DNA of 9,319 nt from an uncultured Amaricoccus sp. GTDB taxonomy: Bacteria > Pseudomonadota > Alphaproteobacteria > Rhodobacterales > Rhodobacteraceae. Position 1 is the stretch's first letter. Every line of letters begins with the position of its first letter. The translations under genes and the position numbers were made by a program. The stretch is taken from contig NZ_CALLYO010000234.1 of NCBI RefSeq assembly GCF_937858865.1, forward strand, positions 1 through 9,319, in the 5' to 3' direction. The notes beneath the pieces were generated by a model. The model did not search any database, was not told the origin of the DNA, and saw only the letters and a list, made by a program, of their open reading frames with translations. Below are positions 5,833 through 9,319 of the stretch, one piece after another.

Positions 5833-7098
5833 ATGACATACCGCCCGAAGAGCGACTTCCTCGACGTCATGGTGACCCGCGGCTACCTGCAGGACTGCAC
5901 CGACCTCGCCGGGCTCGACGAGCGGCTGCGGGCGGGGGTGGTGCCGGCCTACATCGGCTACGACGCGACGGCGCAGTCGCTGCACGTCGGGCATCTGCTC
6001 AACATCATGATGCTGCGCTGGCTGCAGAAGACCGGCCACAGGCCGATCACGCTGATGGGGGGCGGCACGACCAAGGTCGGCGATCCCTCGTTCCGCGACG
6101 ACGAGCGGCCGCTGCTCTCGCCCGAGCAGATCGCCGCCAACGTCGCGACGATCCGCGGGGTCTTCGAGAAGTACCTCGACTATTCCGGCGCACCGGCCGG
6201 GGCGCTGATGCTCGACAACGCCGAATGGCTGGACGGGCTCAACTACCTCACCTTCCTGCGCGACATCGGCCGGCACTTCTCGGTCAACCGGATGCTGTCG
6301 TTCGAGAGCGTGAAGTCGCGGCTCGACCGGGACCAGTCGCTGAGCTTCCTCGAGTTCAACTACATGATCCTGCAGGCCTACGATTTCCTCGAGCTCTACC
6401 GGCGGCACGGGTGCCTGCTGCAGATGGGCGGCTCGGACCAGTGGGGGAACATCGTCAACGGGATCGACCTCACGCGCCGGGTGGAGGGCGCGGAGGTCTT
6501 CGGGCTGACCTCGCCGCTCCTCACCACCTCGGACGGGCGCAAGATGGGCAAGTCGGCGGCGGGCGCGGCCTGGCTGAACGCCGAGGCGCTCTCGCCCTAC
6601 GACTTCTGGCAGTTCTGGCGCAACACCACCGACGCCGACGTCGGGCGGTTCCTGAAGCTCTACACCGAGCTGCCGGTGGCGGAGTGCGACCGGCTGGGGG
6701 CGCTCGGCGGGGCCGAGATCAACGCGGCGAAGATCGTCCTCGCCAACGAGGTGACGACGCTCTGCCACGGCGCCGGGGCGGCGCGCGCCGCCGAGGCGAC
6801 CGCGCGCGCCGTCTTCGAGCAGGGCGGGGCCGGCGAGGCGCTCGAGGCGGTGACCCTGCCCGGGGAGGCGCTGGGCGCCGGGCTCTCGGTCACGCATTTC
6901 CTCGTCACCGCCGGGATCGTGCAGTCGGGCAAGGAGGCCAAGCGCCTCGTCGCCGAGCGGGGCCTGCGCTTCAACAACGAGCTCGTCCTCGACCCCAACG
7001 CCCTGGTCACGCCGGAGACGATCGGGCGCGAGCTCAAGGTCTCGGTCGGCAAGAAGCGGCACTGCCTGGTCAGGATCGGCAGCCGCGCGGCGGCCTAG
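5833..7098 (+). CDS. tyrS: Tyrosyl-tRNA synthetase
   Basis: This class I synthetase charges tRNA(Tyr) with tyrosine in the cytoplasm and is essential for translation. At 421 residues it has normal bacterial length. The catalytic core shows YIGYDAT (40-46, tyrosine pocket), HVGH (51-54, the HIGH motif), QAYDF (181-185), GGSDQWGN (199-206) and KMGKS (237-241, the KMSKS loop). A C-terminal S4-type RNA-binding region spans about 350-415 ([13 protein letters not shown] followed by a basic end). The ATG at 5833 has AAAGGA eight bases upstream (5819-5824), a strong site that settles the start. It diverges from anmK, a gene pair I recall from other alphaproteobacteria. Its stop codon overlaps the stop of the convergent permease gene, leaving no untranslated space for a terminator of its own. 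Confidence 0.98.
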   Translation: MTYRPKSDFLDVMVTRGYLQDCTDLAGLDERLRAGVVPAYIGYDATAQSLHVGHLLNIMMLRWLQKTGHRPITLMGGGTTKVGDPSFRDDERPLLSPEQIAANVATIRGVFEKYLDYSGAPAGALMLDNAEWLDGLNYLTFLRDIGRHFSVNRMLSFESVKSRLDRDQSLSFLEFNYMILQAYDFLELYRRHGCLLQMGGSDQWGNIVNGIDLTRRVEGAEVFGLTSPLLTTSDGRKMGKSAAGAAWLNAEALSPYDFWQFWRNTTDADVGRFLKLYTELPVAECDRLGALGGAEINAAKIVLANEVTTLCHGAGAARAAEATARAVFEQGGAGEALEAVTLPGEALGAGLSVTHFLVTAGIVQSGKEAKRLVAERGLRFNNELVLDPNALVTPETIGRELKVSVGKKRHCLVRIGSRAAA

Positions 7099-7883
7099 GT
7101 TCCGGAGGCGGCCGGGCGGCTGCTGCGCCGGCGCGCGAGCAGCATCAGCGCGGCGACGATCACCGTGCCGACGATGAAGAGGAAGGCGGCGGCGGCGATG
7201 GCCGGGCTGATGTTCTCGCGGATGGTGGAGAACATCTGCCGGGCGAGGGTGCGCTGGTTCGGGCCGGCGACGAAGAGCGTCAGCACCACCTCGTCGAGCG
7301 AGGTGGCGAAGGCGAGGACGGCGCCGGAGAGGATGCCGGGCATGGCGAGCGGGACGGTGACGCGGAAGAGCACGGTCGGGGGCCGCGCCCCGAGCGAGAG
7401 CGCCGCGCGCTCGACGCGGCGGTCGATGCCGGCGAGCGAGGCCGCGACGCTGACGATGACGAAGGGCATCGCGACGACGGTATGGGCGGCGATGACGCCC
7501 ATGTAGCTGCTGGCGAGGCCGATGCGGGCGAAGAGGATCTGCATGCCGACGCCGAGCACCACCGCCGGCACCACCATCGGCAACAGGAAGAGGGTGCGGA
7601 AGGCGCCGGCGAAGCGGAACTGTTCGCGGAGGCCGAGGGCGGCGAGCGAGCCGAGCAGCGTGGCGAGGACCGTGGTGCTGCCGCCGATGACGAGGCTGTT
7701 GACGATCGAGCGGCGCCAGACCGCGTCGGTCGCCAGCACCTCGAACCAGCGCATCGAGACCCCGGGCATCGGATAGGTCAGGAAGACGCTCGAGGTGAAG
7801 GCGAGCGGCAGGATGGCGATGAGCGGCGCGATCAGGAAGGTGACCATCGCGGCCCCGAAGACGATCCTGGCGAGGGTCCACAT
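7095..7883 (-). CDS. ABC transporter permease, PotC-like (spermidine/putrescine type)
   Basis: An inner-membrane permease subunit of 262 residues with six predicted helices, the usual PotC size. What identifies it: an N-terminal helix at about 7-29, [20 protein letters not shown] at about 64-83, the ATPase-contacting EAA loop around [20 protein letters not shown] (159-178) followed by PGI, and [19 protein letters not shown] (195-213), which closely follows the polyamine PotC pattern. Substrates of this branch include spermidine, putrescine, other small amines and some organic acids, so a specific symbol is not justified. The ATG at 7883 lies five bases after the stop of the PotB-like gene, so the two form one operon; the ribosome site (GGAT) is weak and translation is probably coupled. 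The last bases of its stop codon overlap the stop of tyrS. Confidence 0.94.
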   Translation of the reverse strand: MWTLARIVFGAAMVTFLIAPLIAILPLAFTSSVFLTYPMPGVSMRWFEVLATDAVWRRSIVNSLVIGGSTTVLATLLGSLAALGLREQFRFAGAFRTLFLLPMVVPAVVLGVGMQILFARIGLASSYMGVIAAHTVVAMPFVIVSVAASLAGIDRRVERAALSLGARPPTVLFRVTVPLAMPGILSGAVLAFATSLDEVVLTLFVAGPNQRTLARQMFSTIRENISPAIAAAAFLFIVGTVIVAALMLLARRRSSRPAASGT

Positions 7884-7888
7884 CGGGC

Positions 7889-9061
7889 TCAGATCCGCGC
7901 GGTGCCGGTGGCCGAGAGCCGCCCGTAGACGGCATAGAGCGCCAGCGTGATGACGAGGAGCACGATGCCGAGCGCGGCCGCCATCCCCCAGTTGGCCGTG
8001 CCGGTGGCATAGAAGGCGATGACGAGGCTGATCATCTGGTCCCGCGGCCCGCCGATCAGCGCCGGGGTGATGTAGTAGCCGATCGCCGACATGAAGACGA
8101 GGAGCGCGCCCGAGGCGACGCCGCGCAGCGTGAGCGGCAGCAGGACGCGCAGGAAGGCGCGCACCGGGTTCGCCCCGAGCGAGGCGGCCGCCGGCATCAG
8201 GTTGCGCGGGATCGAGAGCAGCACGCTGTAGATCGGCAGCACCATGAAGGGCAGGAGCACGTGGGTCATGGCGATGACCACCCCCGCCCGGTTGAAGATG
8301 AGCGGGAAGGCCCCGATGCCGACCGCGCGGAGCGCGTCGTTCACCAGCCCCTGGTCCTGCAGCAGGATGTACCAGGCGGCGGTGCGCACCAGGATCGAGG
8401 TCCAGAGCGGCAAGAGCACCGCGGCAAGCAGCGCGCTTCGCATCCAGCCGGAGACCGAGGCGACCAGCATGGCGTAGGGCAGCCCGAGCAGGATGCAGAG
8501 CCCGGTGACCGATCCGGCGATGGCGAAGGTCCGCGTCAGGATGGTGAGGTTCGCCGACTCGGACGGCGGCACCCGCCGGATCGCCCCCGCGGCGTCCCGC
8601 TCGAGATCGACGGCGGCGAGCAGGTTGCGGTCGGTATAGGGCGAGGCGGCGTTGGCGATCGCCGTCCAGAAGGCGACGTCGCCCCAGCGCCGGTCGACCG
8701 CGACGAGATCGACCGGCCCCGCCGTCTCCTCGACGGCGCTGCGCGTCCTGGCCATCAGCGTGCGGAAGCCCGACTTGGCGCTGTTCAGCCGCCGCACCAC
8801 GTCGCCGAGCGCCTGGTCGTCGGTGCTCTCGCGCAGATCCTCGACCAGCGCCGCCCCGACCTCCTCCGAAGGGAGCGACTCGCGGTCCCAGGCGCGGATC
8901 GCCTCGACCGTCCGCGGCAGGGTGCGGGAGACGGACGGGTCGGACACCGCCTCCGAGAGGATGGTGACGAGCGGCCAGACGAAGAAGACGAGGAGGAAGG
9001 CGAGGAGCGGCAGCACCAGGGCGAAGGCGCCGAAGCGGCGGCCGAGCGCGGCGCGGCTCAC
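7889..9061 (-). CDS. ABC transporter permease, PotB-like, with long periplasmic loop
   Basis: The second permease subunit of the same importer, 390 residues, about 100 more than E. coli PotB. Helix 1 lies at about 13-35 and the remaining helices from about 176 on. Family marks are VRTAAWYILLQDQGLVNDAL (225-244), the EAA loop AAASLGANPVRAFLRVLLP (291-309), and GYYITPALIGGPRDQMIS (328-345). The extra length is a hydrophilic, charged insertion of about 140 residues between helices 1 and 2 (36-175), expected on the periplasmic side. Permeases with a large loop here occur in this family, from what I recall of alphaproteobacteria. The GTG start at 9061 overlaps the ATPase stop codon (GTGA) and places the protein directly before its first helix; the longer frame from 9124 would overlap the ATPase gene more deeply. 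The substrate is not fixed by sequence. Confidence 0.93.
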   Translation of the reverse strand: MSRAALGRRFGAFALVLPLLAFLLVFFVWPLVTILSEAVSDPSVSRTLPRTVEAIRAWDRESLPSEEVGAALVEDLRESTDDQALGDVVRRLNSAKSGFRTLMARTRSAVEETAGPVDLVAVDRRWGDVAFWTAIANAASPYTDRNLLAAVDLERDAAGAIRRVPPSESANLTILTRTFAIAGSVTGLCILLGLPYAMLVASVSGWMRSALLAAVLLPLWTSILVRTAAWYILLQDQGLVNDALRAVGIGAFPLIFNRAGVVIAMTHVLLPFMVLPIYSVLLSIPRNLMPAAASLGANPVRAFLRVLLPLTLRGVASGALLVFMSAIGYYITPALIGGPRDQMISLVIAFYATGTANWGMAAALGIVLLVITLALYAVYGRLSATGTARI

Positions 9062-9319
9062 GACGGGATCACCCAGCAGTCGGCGGGGGAGAAGGCGGCG
9101 GTGACGGTGGCGCCGGGCTGCCATTCCGTCCCGCCGCGGCCGGCGCGGACGACGAGGCCGGCCGGATCGCCGGCGAGCTGCACCCGCAGGTGGTCGCCCT
9201 GGTAGACGCTGTCGGCGACCGCGGCGGTCCAGGCGTTGCAGCCGGCCGGCGCCTCGGCCCCGAGCAGGATGCGCTCGGGCCGCACCGAGACGAGGACCTC
9301 GCTGCCGACCGGCGCGCCG
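9058..9319 (-). CDS. ABC transporter ATP-binding protein, PotA-like, C-terminal part (gene runs off the right edge)
   Basis: Only the last 86 residues are visible. They contain SVRPERILLG, the typical entry to the TOBE-type domain that follows the nucleotide-binding domain in PotA/CysA-like ATPases, then short beta-strand-like segments (ADSVYQGDHLRVQL, GATVTAAFSPADCWVIP) ending at the stop. The Walker A, signature and Walker B motifs lie beyond the window. This domain modulates ATPase activity or senses substrate in relatives. Its stop codon overlaps the GTG start of the PotB-like gene, so it is the upstream member of the same operon. The substrate-binding protein is not in the window and probably lies further right, though it could be elsewhere. 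Confidence 0.88.
   Translation of the reverse strand, partial: GAPVGSEVLVSVRPERILLGAEAPAGCNAWTAAVADSVYQGDHLRVQLAGDPAGLVVRAGRGGTEWQPGATVTAAFSPADCWVIPS

Noticed and set aside
5766..5870. Longer N-terminus for AnmK from an ATG at 5870
   Set aside because: It would overlap tyrS by 38 bases, whereas the ATG at 5765 has a good ribosome site and matches the family's N-terminus.
5088..7928. A 946-codon open frame on the plus strand across anmK, tyrS and the PotC-like gene
   Set aside because: It covers three well-identified genes in other frames, is rich in Arg and Gly, and contains no recognisable domain. It is a shadow of GC-rich coding.
5794..8010. A 738-codon open frame on the minus strand opposite tyrS and across the permease genes
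   Set aside because: It is antisense to tyrS and out of frame with the permeases, with low-complexity composition and no motif.
9062..9124. Longer N-terminus for the PotB-like permease
   Set aside because: The added 21 residues are mostly Arg and Leu and overlap the ATPase coding region. The GTG at 9061 gives the usual four-base operon overlap.

Overview
The window is a compact, very GC-rich stretch of bacterial chromosome. It holds eight genes on both strands, with no intergenic gap longer than about 165 bases. The strong G/C bias at third codon positions, the divergent anmK/tyrS pair, an H+-pyrophosphatase, a CPA2 antiporter and a spermidine/putrescine-type ABC permease pair all suggest an alphaproteobacterium of the Rhodospirillales/Rhizobiales kind. 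The taxonomic call is inference. No mobile element, CRISPR array, tRNA, rRNA or defence gene was found.

Left part (1-1262), phosphate energy metabolism, minus strand: soluble family I inorganic pyrophosphatase (ppa) is followed by the start of a membrane-bound, ion-pumping pyrophosphatase (hppA), cut by the window edge. A strong hairpin-plus-T-run terminator lies between them, so the two PPi-consuming enzymes are neighbours but probably separate transcription units.

Middle-left (1263-4568): an EamA/DMT-family transporter (minus) diverges from a Kef-type cation/proton antiporter with a cytosolic TrkA-N domain (plus). A DUF1697 gene follows the antiporter, overlapping it by four bases (GTGA), so these two are very likely one translationally coupled operon. 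A 114-base convergent gap follows, holding a small tandem 11-base repeat.

Middle-right (4683-7098): anmK (anhydro-N-acetylmuramic acid kinase, cell-wall recycling, minus) diverges from tyrS (tyrosyl-tRNA synthetase, plus) across 67 bases that contain one palindromic CTATAG, a plausible shared -10 region.

Right part (7095-9319): the tail of an ABC importer operon on the minus strand, read from the right edge: the end of a PotA-like ATPase (TOBE region), a PotB-like permease with an unusually long extracytoplasmic loop, and a PotC-like permease. The PotC-like gene ends tail to tail with tyrS, sharing a four-base CTAG.

I see no convincing undescribed system. The region is ordinary housekeeping and transport. 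The items most worth a second look are the ppa/hppA neighbourhood, the coupled antiporter-DUF1697 pair, the long PotB loop, and the tight overlaps and shared control regions between genes.
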